This document shows, piece by piece, positions 20,828 through 30,102 of a stretch of DNA of 64,000 bases. Under the pieces are notes generated by a model. The model saw nothing but the letters and a program-made list of their open reading frames with translations, ran no database searches and was not told the DNA's origin. The first letter of the stretch is position 1. Each line of letters begins with the position of its first letter. Source of the DNA: Bacteroidota bacterium (lineage in GTDB: Bacteria > Bacteroidota > Bacteroidia > 2-12-FULL-35-15). Location: the NCBI GenBank assembly GCA_947479085.1, contig CANJYB010000020.1:18826-82825 (forward strand), read 5' to 3'. Made by a program: the position numbers and the translations under genes.

Positions 20828-21024
20828 CTTTTTCCTACCTAGCTGATTGCCTAAGTATATATTTCTTTAGAATTTTCTATCTAGCTATATGGTAAGGTAC
20901 ACTTTTCTTTAACTTTTCTTACCTAGCTGACTGGTAAGGTACAAAATCCTAAAGAAATATCGACCTTACCAGTTGCCTAAGTACAAATTTCTAAAGAAAT
21001 ATCGACCTAGGCAGTACACATTTT
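20828..21024. repeat. Array B: 42-bp composite repeat
   Basis: Five copies of an ACCT-beginning half-unit (ACCTAGCTGACTGGTAAGGT and variants) start at 20837, 20879, 20921, 20963 and 21005, exactly 42 bp apart. Between them sits a second half-unit around ATTTCTAAAGAAAT, a palindrome centred 21 bp from the first. It lies in the convergent gap between trpS and the amidohydrolase gene. No ORF or RNA gene is apparent in the remaining ~150 bp of the gap. Confidence 0.88.
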
Positions 21025-21089
21025 CAAGTAGTTAGCGTTTTAGGGGTAAAAAAGGAGGGTTTTTGGGCACGAAATTCCAAACCTTAAAA

Positions 21090-22379
21090 TTACTTTAACC
21101 CGTACTTGTTTTTATACTTTAAATAAAGTGCTTTTTGCTCATTATCCAAGTCAATACTCTTCCCTTTAATAAATGCTTTTTCCACATTATTGGTTCTCAT
21201 ATCCAAAGCATCACCGTTGGAAATAAACAAAGTAGCATCTTTTCCCACTTCAATACTTCCTGTGGTTTTGTCAATTCCCAACATTTTGGCAGTGCTTAAT
21301 GTAATTGATTTTACTGCCTGCTCTTTGGTTAGCCCGTAAGCAGCAGCAGTACCCGCAAGAAAAGGAAGGTTTCGCGCACCGGCAGCTTCCATTCCTCCTT
21401 CATTATTCAAACAAAACTGAACACCTGCTTTTTGTAATAAATAAGGCAATTTGTAAGGCAAATCCACATCATCTTCGGGGTATTGCGGCAAATCGTGAGT
21501 GCGCGAAACCATCACTGCAATGTTATTTTGTTTCAGCAAATCTGTAACCAACCAACTGTCTTTTCCGCCCACAAGCACCACTCTTTTCAATTCATATTTC
21601 TTTACAAAATTTACTGCTTCCACTATTTCTTTTACATCATTACTATGGATATACAACGTTTGAGTTCCGTTAAAAATCCCTTTCATGGATTCCATCCGAA
21701 GATTTTTTTCTTCCTTTATTTCTGTTTCACTGTAAGCTTTTGCATCATCAAACAATTTTTTCAATTCATTGGTTTGTTTGATGTACTCTTTGTTTTTTTC
21801 GTAAGGACCAAACGTTCCGTTATCTTCATCCAGCGCTTTTCTTCCCACCATATTGGGCCAATTAATATGAATGCCATCATCAATTTTATAAGCAGCATCT
21901 TCCCAGTTCCAGCCATCTAAAACAACAATACTGGATGTGCCTGAAACCATTCCTCCTCTTGGAGTAATTTGCGCCATCAAAATTCCATTGGTACGAACTG
22001 TCGGAATTATTTTCGAATCGGTATTGTAAGCAATAATCGAACGAATGTTTGGCAGCGTACTTCCAATTTCTCTAAAATCATTGGTGGCACGAACTGCTTC
22101 TATTTCAGTTAAACCTAAGGTGGAATTTGGAGCAATGAATCCCGGGTAAATGTTTTTTCCTGTTGCATCAATTACTTCCTCATAGGCTGCTCTGTCAATT
22201 TTTGCAGTTGTCGCATCCGCTAACAGGGTTATCTTTCCATCCTTTATGCCGATTAATGAATTCTGAATAACACTGTCAGTGCCTAAGTGTGCAATACCAT
22301 TCATTATCAAAACGCTTTTGTTTTGGGCAGTTGAAATGATGGTTGAGAAGATTGTTATAGTAAAAAATATTTTTTTCAT
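21090..22379 (-). CDS. Exported amidohydrolase-like protein, metal ligands degenerate
   Basis: 429 residues with a signal peptide (MKKIFFTITIFSTIISTAQN), placing it in the periplasm or outside. The fold is that of imidazolonepropionase-like amidohydrolases: N-terminal composite beta-sandwich (VIDATGKNIYPGFIAP) and C-terminal closing strand (GSIEVGKDATLFI). The HxH metal-binding pair normally found after GFIDxH is absent, because the sequence reads GFIAPNSTLG. No NSDD-type aspartate is evident either (FCLNNEGGMEA). It is therefore probably not a canonical hydrolase. It is downstream of and co-directional with the 1021-residue homologue at 22530, separated by a 150-bp gap with two palindromic elements. 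The two may act together. Confidence 0.85.
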   Translation of the reverse strand: MKKIFFTITIFSTIISTAQNKSVLIMNGIAHLGTDSVIQNSLIGIKDGKITLLADATTAKIDRAAYEEVIDATGKNIYPGFIAPNSTLGLTEIEAVRATNDFREIGSTLPNIRSIIAYNTDSKIIPTVRTNGILMAQITPRGGMVSGTSSIVVLDGWNWEDAAYKIDDGIHINWPNMVGRKALDEDNGTFGPYEKNKEYIKQTNELKKLFDDAKAYSETEIKEEKNLRMESMKGIFNGTQTLYIHSNDVKEIVEAVNFVKKYELKRVVLVGGKDSWLVTDLLKQNNIAVMVSRTHDLPQYPEDDVDLPYKLPYLLQKAGVQFCLNNEGGMEAAGARNLPFLAGTAAAYGLTKEQAVKSITLSTAKMLGIDKTTGSIEVGKDATLFISNGDALDMRTNNVEKAFIKGKSIDLDNEQKALYLKYKNKYGLK

Positions 22380-22391
22380 TTGTTTCTTGTT

Positions 22392-22442
22392 AGCCTCACC
22401 CCCTGCCCCTCTCCAAAGGAGAGGGGTGACGGAGCCTGAAGT
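22392..22442. repeat. GC-rich palindromic element, copy 1
   Basis: Core CCCCTCTCC-AAA-GGAGAGGGG is a perfect 9-bp inverted repeat, with a flank TAGCCTCACCCC and a tail GGAGCCTGAAGTA. The same flank and a related tail recur at 33752-33804. Copy 2, in inverted orientation, lies 40 bp away. The element is dispersed, intergenic and much richer in G+C than its surroundings. Confidence 0.85.
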
Positions 22443-22477
22443 ATATTACTTAATTGATATTTGTTTTTATTTTTAGT

Positions 22478-22526
22478 TGCTCACCTATCGCCCCCTCTCC
22501 TTTGGAGAGGGGATTAAGGGGTGAGA
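22478..22526. repeat. GC-rich palindromic element, copy 2 (inverted)
   Basis: Core CCCCTCTCC-TTT-GGAGAGGGG followed by ATTAAGGGGTGAG. This is the reverse-complement orientation of copy 1. The pair sits between two co-directional amidohydrolase-like genes, so hairpins could form in their shared transcript. Confidence 0.82.
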
Positions 22527-22529
22527 CTT

Positions 22530-25500
22530 TTATTCATTCATATAATCCACTTCCATATCATCGCATCCATAAAGCTTTTGTTTCTTAGGCATTGGCTTTA
22601 CAACAGGTGCTCCACCTTTTTTCTCATCCAGCATCTTTTGAATAATTCTTGCTCTTTCTTTTTGGATTTCAATTCGCATTTTTACATCTTCTTCATTGTC
22701 GAAATAAATAACACCATCCACAATGGTTTTTTCCACTTTCGCATAGACAGACAATGGATTGTCGGACCACAAGACTACATCGGCATCTTTACCAACTTTA
22801 ATACTTCCTACCTTTTTATCAATGTGCAATAATTTTGCAGGATTAAGTGTCACCATTTTTAATGCGTCTTCCTCACTTGTTCCACCGTATTTAACTGATT
22901 TAGCAGCTTCCTGGTTCAATCGTCTTCCCATTTCAGCATCGTCTGAATTGATAGCAGTAACTATTCCCATCTGGTTCATTAAGGATGCATTGTAAGGAAT
23001 TGCTTCTTTCACTTCCATCTTGTAAGCCCACCAGTCGCTAAAAGTAGAACCGCCAATATTTCTTGCTTTCATTTTATCTGCCACTTTATATCCTTCCAGG
23101 ATATGAGTGAATGTATTTACCTGGAACCCCATGGAGTCGCCCACATGCATCAGCATATTGATTTCAGATTGCACATAAGAGTGGCAGGTAATAAAACGTT
23201 TTTTATTCAATATCTCTGCCAATGCTTCCAGTTCAAGGTCTCTGCGAAAAGGTGTTCCACTTGCTTTTTCCTTGTCGGACATAGCACCAAACGCTTTTTG
23301 CTTTGCATCATATTCTTTAGCCCTGGTAAAATAATCATAGTACACCTGCTCCACACCCATACGTGACTGCGGGAAACGAACGGTATTAAAATCTCCCCAG
23401 TTACTTTGTTTCACATTTTCTCCCAACGCAAATTTGATATAACCATCTGCTTTTTCAAACTTCATTTCTTCCGGTGATTTTCCCCAACGAAGTTTTATAA
23501 TTGCCGATTGCCCGCCAATAGGGTTTGCAGAACCATGTAGCAGTTGAGCAGAAGTAACTCCCCCGGATAACTGACGATAAATGTTAATGTCTTCTGACGT
23601 AATAACATCGCCAATTCTTACTTCCGCACTCGATGCCTGTGTGCCTTCGTTTACTCCATTTGAAATAGCAATGTGTGAATGTTCATCAATAATTCCTGCT
23701 GTCAGGTGTTTTCCTGTTCCATCAATCACTTTTGCAAAAGCCGTTTTGGGAGCATTGATATCACCATCTATCCTCACTATTCGCCCTTCAGTAATGTACA
23801 CATCCTGGTTCTTTAACACCCCTTCCTGTTCATTGGTCCAAACGGTTACATGTTTTATTAATATGGCATCGTAGGGATTTTTGAATTCCTTTATCTTTTC
23901 TTTTATAAATCCAACTTCTTCTTCATGAGGTTTGCCATAGGCACAAAAGGGGTAAATCACTTTTCCGAATGAAGGTTGTTTTTTAGCGGAATCTTTTTTT
24001 ACTGTAGTAGTGTTAGTCGATTTGAATACCGCACTCCAGTCTATCCAATCACCCTCTGGTGTTTGTCCTTTGCCGGACATTCTGATAGGGTCAGTACTAA
24101 TGTTTCCACTCAAACGAATGGTTCCTGCAATATCTTTGGGAGTAAAACTTAAAGAAACATTATTTCCTGTAACAGTTATGTTTACAGGTGTTTTTGTGGT
24201 ATCAATTAATACGGTTGCTTTTAGTTTTTCTATTTCTCCTTCAATTTTTAATTCATATAATCGTTTGTCCTGGTATGAAAAGTTATATACTCCCCTTACG
24301 TCAATTGTATTGTAATCATTAATCTTATAAGGTATTCCCTGTATCCAGTTTTCGTAAATGATTGTTTTCTCATCAAATAAATTACCTGAAGTAATAATAA
24401 AACTGGCAATCATTCCTGTTTTCAGGCTCCCGATTTTATCTGATACATTCAGCATTTCGGCTGGTATGGTAGTTAATGATTTTAATGCCTGCTGTTCGGA
24501 TAAGCCATAAGTAATTGCTTTACGAAGGTTTTTCCAGAAATCTTTTTTGTCTTTCAAATCAGCGGTGGTAATGGCAAAGGGAATGTAATTTTTTTCCAAT
24601 GCAAATGCATTTACTGGGGCCATTTCCCATTGCTTTAATTCAGTTAGCGAAATATTCGTTGCATCGTACGCATCTTCCACATCAAAGGCAGCAGGGAAAT
24701 TAAGCGGAATAATAAATTTGCAATTAGTGGCTTTAATATCATCCAGCCTTTGGTATTCGTTACCGCAACCTTTGATGATGTATTTCGTTTTAAACTCATC
24801 ACCTATTTTGTCAGCACGCAAAGCGCTTAGTTTATCAGTGGTTTCGAAAATCTGGGGAAGTGTCTGTAAATTATTAAAAGCATCCAGGGAGATGTTGTAT
24901 TCCTTTTTTGTTTTATCAGTTTTATACCAGTTGGCATCAAGGTATGTTTGGCGCAACAATGCAATGGCACCCATCAGAGAAGAAGGATAATCCTGTGAGG
25001 AAGTTCCTTTATCAAACGAAAGCATGGCGGCTGCTTTATCAGCAATAATTAAATTATTTTCTTTGCCATCGGCAAGCGAAACAACTACAGCGCTACCTCT
25101 TACTATACCATCCTTTTGAAAAGTAAGTACAGAACCAAATCCAAGTTTGCGCATTTCTTCTGCGGCAGATGAATTATCATTAAACAACTTATAAGCGTCC
25201 ACTTCTGCTTTTACTGCCTGGTTCCAGCCATAAGCTCCTTTTATATTACTTTCCATTTGTGGTCCGGGAGAAGTTTTTGGTATTCCTTTAGAGTCTGCTA
25301 CTCCATAACTGGTATAGGCATCAATAAATGCAGGATAAATGGATTTGCCTTTCAAATCATATACTGCGCAGCCTTTCGGAATTGAAACTTTTGTGCCTGC
25401 ACCGATAATGATTCCATCCTTTATTAAAAGCGTGGCATTGGCAATGGTTTCATCTGCACTGACCACAATGTTGGCATTGGTAAATGCATAGGTAGTATGA

Positions 25501-25595
25501 ATCTTATTGGTAGTGCCATTTACAGGAAATGTTTCCTGCCCAAAGGCGGCAATGGCAATTAAAAAGGTAAAGAGTACCGAATATATTTTTTTCAT
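22530..25595 (-). CDS. Exported tandem amidohydrolase, one active-looking domain
   Basis: 1021 residues with a signal peptide (MKKIYSVLFTFLIAIAAFGQ). Two amidohydrolase-type halves are present. The first (about 25-420) lacks the HxH pair (YPAFIDAYTSYGVADS), so it is probably non-catalytic. A linker of ~190 residues with a beta-rich segment follows. The second half (about 590-1000) keeps the ligands: HSHI after GIIDE, then CHSYVQSE, FTHILEG and NSDDAEMG. Family knowledge points to hydrolysis of a C-N bond in a small cyclic or peptidic substrate, but the substrate is unknown. It is the first gene of the likely pair with the 429-residue homologue. Confidence 0.88.
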   Translation of the reverse strand: MKKIYSVLFTFLIAIAAFGQETFPVNGTTNKIHTTYAFTNANIVVSADETIANATLLIKDGIIIGAGTKVSIPKGCAVYDLKGKSIYPAFIDAYTSYGVADSKGIPKTSPGPQMESNIKGAYGWNQAVKAEVDAYKLFNDNSSAAEEMRKLGFGSVLTFQKDGIVRGSAVVVSLADGKENNLIIADKAAAMLSFDKGTSSQDYPSSLMGAIALLRQTYLDANWYKTDKTKKEYNISLDAFNNLQTLPQIFETTDKLSALRADKIGDEFKTKYIIKGCGNEYQRLDDIKATNCKFIIPLNFPAAFDVEDAYDATNISLTELKQWEMAPVNAFALEKNYIPFAITTADLKDKKDFWKNLRKAITYGLSEQQALKSLTTIPAEMLNVSDKIGSLKTGMIASFIITSGNLFDEKTIIYENWIQGIPYKINDYNTIDVRGVYNFSYQDKRLYELKIEGEIEKLKATVLIDTTKTPVNITVTGNNVSLSFTPKDIAGTIRLSGNISTDPIRMSGKGQTPEGDWIDWSAVFKSTNTTTVKKDSAKKQPSFGKVIYPFCAYGKPHEEEVGFIKEKIKEFKNPYDAILIKHVTVWTNEQEGVLKNQDVYITEGRIVRIDGDINAPKTAFAKVIDGTGKHLTAGIIDEHSHIAISNGVNEGTQASSAEVRIGDVITSEDINIYRQLSGGVTSAQLLHGSANPIGGQSAIIKLRWGKSPEEMKFEKADGYIKFALGENVKQSNWGDFNTVRFPQSRMGVEQVYYDYFTRAKEYDAKQKAFGAMSDKEKASGTPFRRDLELEALAEILNKKRFITCHSYVQSEINMLMHVGDSMGFQVNTFTHILEGYKVADKMKARNIGGSTFSDWWAYKMEVKEAIPYNASLMNQMGIVTAINSDDAEMGRRLNQEAAKSVKYGGTSEEDALKMVTLNPAKLLHIDKKVGSIKVGKDADVVLWSDNPLSVYAKVEKTIVDGVIYFDNEEDVKMRIEIQKERARIIQKMLDEKKGGAPVVKPMPKKQKLYGCDDMEVDYMNE

Positions 25596-25723
25596 AGCTG
25601 GTGGATTGTCTTTTTTAAAACGGAAACAAAAATAGTATTATTAAATGATGTATAGTTAATTTTATATGAACGGTAAAAACAAGGGAATTTTAGTACTTTT
25701 GAGCGGACAAAAAAATTAAAACT

Positions 25724-26359
25724 ATGGACTTCAACCTGATTAAACTTATACATGTAATTGTTGTAATTTTGTTTTTATTAATCTACCTGATAAAAACAAT
25801 ACTCCTGCTTGCCAACAACAATGACGGTTTGGCTAAGTTTACAAAAATAGTAAAGGTGCCTGAAATGATCATCAGCCTGTTGTTTCTAGTAACCGGTATT
25901 TATATGCTCACCCAGATTGGAGCAAATAAATTACTGATTATTAAAATCATCATTGTGTTATTGTCTATTCCGATTGCCATAGTTGGTTTCAAAAAGAAAA
26001 ACAAAATACTGGCAGTGCTTTCCCTGTTGATGATAATTGCAGCTTATGGTCTGGCAGAGATGAACAAAAAGAATGTTGAAAAACAAACTGTGGACCCTAC
26101 AGTGGGCAATCCGAACGACCCTAACTATGATATTAAAAAACATGGAGAGTTGGTTTATACCGCCTATTGCCAGAGCTGTCACGGAACTGAGGGAACAAAT
26201 GGTGCCGGTGGTGCCGACCTTACACTCTCTAAAATGAATATGAAAGCAATGATGGAACAGGTTAAAAACGGTTCGAATACAATGGCAGGATTTAAAGATG
26301 TGCTGAACGAACAGGAAATAACTGCTGTGGTTGCTTATGTTGAAACTCTTAAAAAATAG
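25724..26359 (+). CDS. Membrane-anchored cytochrome c
   Basis: 211 residues. Four hydrophobic helices (about 5-120) resemble a SirB2-type small membrane domain. They are followed by a linker and a class I cytochrome c domain with the heme-binding site C149-Q-S-C152-H153 and a likely axial Met near 187 (NTMAGFKDVL). The heme domain should face the periplasm and carry electrons in respiration. No oxidase genes are adjacent. A TACTTTTG sequence at 25694-25701 is a good -7 box. The domain combination is visible directly; the electron partner is not. Confidence 0.88.
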   Translation: MDFNLIKLIHVIVVILFLLIYLIKTILLLANNNDGLAKFTKIVKVPEMIISLLFLVTGIYMLTQIGANKLLIIKIIIVLLSIPIAIVGFKKKNKILAVLSLLMIIAAYGLAEMNKKNVEKQTVDPTVGNPNDPNYDIKKHGELVYTAYCQSCHGTEGTNGAGGADLTLSKMNMKAMMEQVKNGSNTMAGFKDVLNEQEITAVVAYVETLKK

Positions 26360-26363
26360 TTTT

Positions 26364-26430
26364 GAGTTATGAATTATAAATTATGAACGGAAGTACAAAT
26401 TCGTAATTTATAATTCATAATTCATAACTC
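26364..26430. repeat. AT-rich inverted repeat between cytochrome c and hflX
   Basis: The two ends (GAGTTATGAATTATAAATTA and its near complement ending CATAACTC) pair over about 25 bp around a short centre. The right arm contains a doubled TTCATAA word. It starts 4 bp after the cytochrome stop codon and ends 6 bp before the hflX start, so it fills the whole gap. It may be a terminator-like or miniature mobile palindrome. Confidence 0.8.
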
Positions 26431-26436
26431 CTCTAA

Positions 26437-27639
26437 ATGCACGATACCTCGAAGAAAAAAGAAACTGCCGTACTTATAGGTTTGATTAACAAAACCCAGG
26501 ACGAAGAAACAATTACCGAATACTTAGATGAACTGGAGTTCCTGGCTGATACTGCCGGTGCGGAAATTAAAAAACGATTTACGCAACGACTGGAGCATCC
26601 GGATACTCGAACGTTTATAGGTTCGGGCAAGTTAAATGATGTTCGGCATTTTGTAAATAAAAACCTGGTAGACATTGTTATTATTGATGATGAGCTTAGT
26701 CCGGCCCAGCAGCGGAATATCGAAAAAGAAATAAATACCAACCCGAAACATAAAATAAAAGTGCTGGACCGCACTACATTAATCCTGGATATATTTGCTT
26801 CCCGGGCGCGCACCGCTCATGCTAAGACACAGGTAGAACTTGCGCAATACCAGTATTTATTGCCGAGGCTTACTAAAATGTGGAGTCACCATGACAGGAT
26901 AAAAGGAGGGATAGGGATGAAAGGAGCCGGAGAAAAAGAGATTGAAACAGACAGGCGAATAGTTAGAGATAGAATATCTTTATTGAAAGAAAAACTTTCA
27001 GTAATAGACCGGCAGATGGAAACACAACGCCAAAGCAGGGGAGAACTGATTAGGGTGGCATTGGTAGGTTATACCAACGTAGGCAAAAGCACCATCATGA
27101 ACCTGCTTAGCAAGAGTGATGTGTTTGCAGAAAATAAATTATTTGCAACACTTGACACTACGGTGAGAAAAGTGGTGATTGAAAACCTTCCTTTCCTGCT
27201 TTCAGATACGGTTGGGTTTATTCGTAAACTTCCCACCACACTTGTGGAATCTTTTAAAAGTACATTGGATGAAGTAAGAGAAGCAGACATTCTGTTGCAT
27301 GTAGTTGACATTTCTCACGCAGGTTTCGAAGACCAGATAAATGTGGTTAACCAAACACTTACTGATATTGGCGCAGGTGATAAACCGGTGATAATGGTGT
27401 TTAATAAAATAGATGCTTTTACTTTTGAAAAGAAAGACGAAGACGACCTGACCCCGATTACTAAAAGAAACATCAGCCTGCCTCAATTAAAAAAAACATG
27501 GATGAATAAGTTTGAAATGCCATGCTTGTTTATTTCGGCAATCAATAAAGATAATATAGAGGAATTTAAAAAAGAAGTGTACGAATCAGTAAAAGCATTG
27601 CACCTGAAACGTTATCCTTATAACAAGTTTTTGTATTAA
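26437..27639 (+). CDS. hflX: GTPase HflX
   Basis: A 400-residue ribosome-associated GTPase that splits or rescues stalled ribosomes, acting in the cytoplasm. The N-terminal HflX domain includes TFIGSGKLNDV, and the glycine-rich linker GGIGMKGAGEKEIETDRR is typical. G-domain motifs follow: G1 GYTNVGKST near residue 212, G3 DTVGF and G4 NKID. Length is usual. It ends before a terminator that it shares with the converging carbonic anhydrase gene. Confidence 0.97.
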   Translation: MHDTSKKKETAVLIGLINKTQDEETITEYLDELEFLADTAGAEIKKRFTQRLEHPDTRTFIGSGKLNDVRHFVNKNLVDIVIIDDELSPAQQRNIEKEINTNPKHKIKVLDRTTLILDIFASRARTAHAKTQVELAQYQYLLPRLTKMWSHHDRIKGGIGMKGAGEKEIETDRRIVRDRISLLKEKLSVIDRQMETQRQSRGELIRVALVGYTNVGKSTIMNLLSKSDVFAENKLFATLDTTVRKVVIENLPFLLSDTVGFIRKLPTTLVESFKSTLDEVREADILLHVVDISHAGFEDQINVVNQTLTDIGAGDKPVIMVFNKIDAFTFEKKDEDDLTPITKRNISLPQLKKTWMNKFEMPCLFISAINKDNIEEFKKEVYESVKALHLKRYPYNKFLY

Positions 27640-27684
27640 TGTTATTATTCACATTAACCAGAGCAGATTATTTTAAACAAAAAA

Positions 27685-27717
27685 AACTCCTTGCAATCAA
27701 AGCAAGGAGTTTTTTTT
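27685..27717. terminator. Bidirectional terminator, hflX / carbonic anhydrase
   Basis: A 10-bp perfect stem AACTCCTTGC...GCAAGGAGTT with a 7-nt loop has an A run before it and a T run after it. It lies between two converging genes. Confidence 0.92.
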
Positions 27718-27730
27718 ACGCTATTGTCAA

Positions 27731-28351
27731 CTAAAAAAATGTAACATGACCAGTTGCGATATCATGAGAAGCGCCCACAATATCAAGTTCTTTGTTATTA
27801 ATCATTTCTTTTAATATAGGACTACGTTCCATTACAGCTTTCACAGTATTATTAACATTAATTATTGCCACTTTCTCTACAAATTCTGAGTTAGAAGAGT
27901 TACGGTTTTCATGAATCGTTTTTTCTTCTTCCACCGCAGGCGTGATTTTAGAAAGGAGAGCGGTAAGATTTCCCATTTCAACATGATCGCAGGCACCTTT
28001 TACAGCACCACACTTGGTGTGACCTAAAACCACAATTATTTTTGCACCCGCTACCTTACAGCCGAATTCCAGACTGCCAAGAATATCCTCGTTAATAATA
28101 TTACCTGCGATTCTAATGCTAAACACATCTCCCAAACCCTGATCAAAAATTAATTCTGCTGAAGTTCTGCTATCGATACAACTAAGAATAACAGCAAACG
28201 GATGCTGACCATCTGAAGTTTCATTAGCTTGTTGCAGTAAGTTTCGGTTCACTTTCAGATTATTTACAAATCTTTGGTTACCATCTTTTAATAGTTGCAA
28301 TGCCATTTTAGGCGTTATTGCATTTTGCATTTCTCTTGTTAAAGTTTTCAT
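27731..28351 (-). CDS. Beta-class carbonic anhydrase
   Basis: A 206-residue zinc enzyme interconverting CO2 and bicarbonate. Zinc and catalytic residues are visible: C58-x-D60-x-R62 in SCIDSR, and H111 and C114 in GHTKCGAVKGA. No signal peptide is seen, so it is cytoplasmic. The gene follows the SulP transporter by 57 bp on the same strand, an arrangement that suggests the two handle bicarbonate together. Confidence in the enzyme class is high. The link to bicarbonate import is inference from context. Confidence 0.96.
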   Translation of the reverse strand: MKTLTREMQNAITPKMALQLLKDGNQRFVNNLKVNRNLLQQANETSDGQHPFAVILSCIDSRTSAELIFDQGLGDVFSIRIAGNIINEDILGSLEFGCKVAGAKIIVVLGHTKCGAVKGACDHVEMGNLTALLSKITPAVEEEKTIHENRNSSNSEFVEKVAIINVNNTVKAVMERSPILKEMINNKELDIVGASHDIATGHVTFF

Positions 28352-28408
28352 ATTTTTAATTATTTATATCTTGTTTTTAATTTTTATTTATTTGAATTTT
28401 TGTTTTTT

Positions 28409-29986
28409 TTAATCAGAGTAATACTCATGAAAATTAATTTTCTCCACTTTTATATTCTTTGTTTTTGCGTTGGTTTCATAGTCCTTTATCAAATCAATGA
28501 CATCATAAGCTAAAGATTTAGTATTTGTACAATCAATTATTACTTTAGAATTTGGTGGAATAGTATCTAATACTTTCATCACAGAAGCTTTATTAAAAAA
28601 AGACACCTCTTCTGCCAACACCAGATGATGAACCTCACTCCCTTTTTCATTTGTTGTAGCATCTTTCATGTGGTGCGAATTTCGATAACTATGACGAAGA
28701 GTATAGAAAATACCAAACAGAATACCCACCGTTATGCCTTTTAATAAATCAGTTGCTACTATGGCTACAATAGTTGCCAGGAAAGGAATAAATTGTTCCC
28801 ACCCCAAGCGATACATTTGCTTAAAAAGAGCCGGCTTTGCCAATTTGTAACCAACCATAAGCAAAATTGCAGCTAAACTAGCTAAAGGAATTTTATTTAA
28901 AACACTTGCCAATGTAATTGCACTTATTAATAAAAATAACCCATGCAGAATTGAAGACAATTTTGTTTTGCCCCCAAAATTTATGTTTGCTGAACTGCGA
29001 ACAATAACCTGAGTGATGGGCAAGCCACCTATTAAACCGGAAATTATATTTCCCAACCCCTGTGCCTTTAACTCCCTGTTTGCAGGAGTAATTCTTTTGT
29101 CAGGGTCAAGCTTATCGGTAGCTTCCAAACAAAGCAATGTTTCCAGACTTGCCACAATAGCTATTATAATTGCAATTTTCCAAACTTCAAAATTGGACAG
29201 TGCTGAGAAGTCCGGAAAAGAAAACTGACCAAAGAAATCACCCATTGTTTGAGGAACCGGAATATTTACCACCTGTTCTTTATTTAGTGTGAAGTTTAAA
29301 ATACCATTCGCATAAAAGTAATTCATAGCTATTCCTAAAATTACAACAACGATAGGACCTTGAATCAGCTGAAATATCTTATGCCTTTTGGTTAACACCG
29401 TATCCCAAAGAATGAGGATACCTAATGAAAGAGAAGCAATTAGTAATGCCCCAGGAGTAATAAATTGAAAGGCATTGGAAATTTCAGAGAACGTATTTTG
29501 TCCATCCAATTGAAAAAAGGCATCATCCCCCTCCGAATCCTTATCCCATCCAAGGGCATGAGGAAGTTGTTTAAGGATAATAAGAATACCGATACCCGAT
29601 AACATTCCTTTGATAACCGAGGATGGAAAAAAATAGGCTATGAAACCCGCCTTGACAAAACCAAAAATGAGTTGAATTACTCCGGCCAGAACTACGGCAG
29701 TTAAAAAAGCTTCCCATGAACCACCCAGAGTGGCTATTGAAGAAAGCACTATAACTGCCAGCCCTGCCGCAGGACCACTAACACCAAGTGGGGAACCGCT
29801 GGCTAAGCCGACAACAACTCCTCCCACAATACCGGCTATAATGCCTGCAAACAAGGGAGCGCCAGATGCTAAAGCAATACCAAGACACAAAGGAAGCGCA
29901 ACAAAGAAGACCACTATACTAGCGGGTAAATCACTTTTAATATGGCTAAAAGTTAAACCAAGATTATTTGTTTTTTTTTTGTTCAT
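28409..29986 (-). CDS. SulP-family anion transporter
   Basis: A 525-residue inner-membrane transporter. About 11-12 hydrophobic helices begin with DLPASIVVFFVALPLCLGIALASGAPL. The SulP signature region GLPITQVIVRSSANINFGGKT is recognisable, and a short STAS domain lies at the C-terminus (about 455-520, KVIIDCTNTKSLAYDVIDLI). SulP proteins move sulfate, bicarbonate or related anions. Being upstream of a carbonic anhydrase in the same transcription unit favours bicarbonate here. It is unrelated in position to the cysCDN genes 18 kb away. Confidence 0.92.
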   Translation of the reverse strand: MNKKKTNNLGLTFSHIKSDLPASIVVFFVALPLCLGIALASGAPLFAGIIAGIVGGVVVGLASGSPLGVSGPAAGLAVIVLSSIATLGGSWEAFLTAVVLAGVIQLIFGFVKAGFIAYFFPSSVIKGMLSGIGILIILKQLPHALGWDKDSEGDDAFFQLDGQNTFSEISNAFQFITPGALLIASLSLGILILWDTVLTKRHKIFQLIQGPIVVVILGIAMNYFYANGILNFTLNKEQVVNIPVPQTMGDFFGQFSFPDFSALSNFEVWKIAIIIAIVASLETLLCLEATDKLDPDKRITPANRELKAQGLGNIISGLIGGLPITQVIVRSSANINFGGKTKLSSILHGLFLLISAITLASVLNKIPLASLAAILLMVGYKLAKPALFKQMYRLGWEQFIPFLATIVAIVATDLLKGITVGILFGIFYTLRHSYRNSHHMKDATTNEKGSEVHHLVLAEEVSFFNKASVMKVLDTIPPNSKVIIDCTNTKSLAYDVIDLIKDYETNAKTKNIKVEKINFHEYYSD

Positions 29987-30102
29987 AAAATAATAAATGA
30001 TAAGTAACAGGGAAAATCCTGAACAGATTTGTCCCGTTAAATGAATTAATAATAATTTTAAATAGGAAATGTTACAAGGCGGTATGCCTTGCTTTTATTG
30101 AG

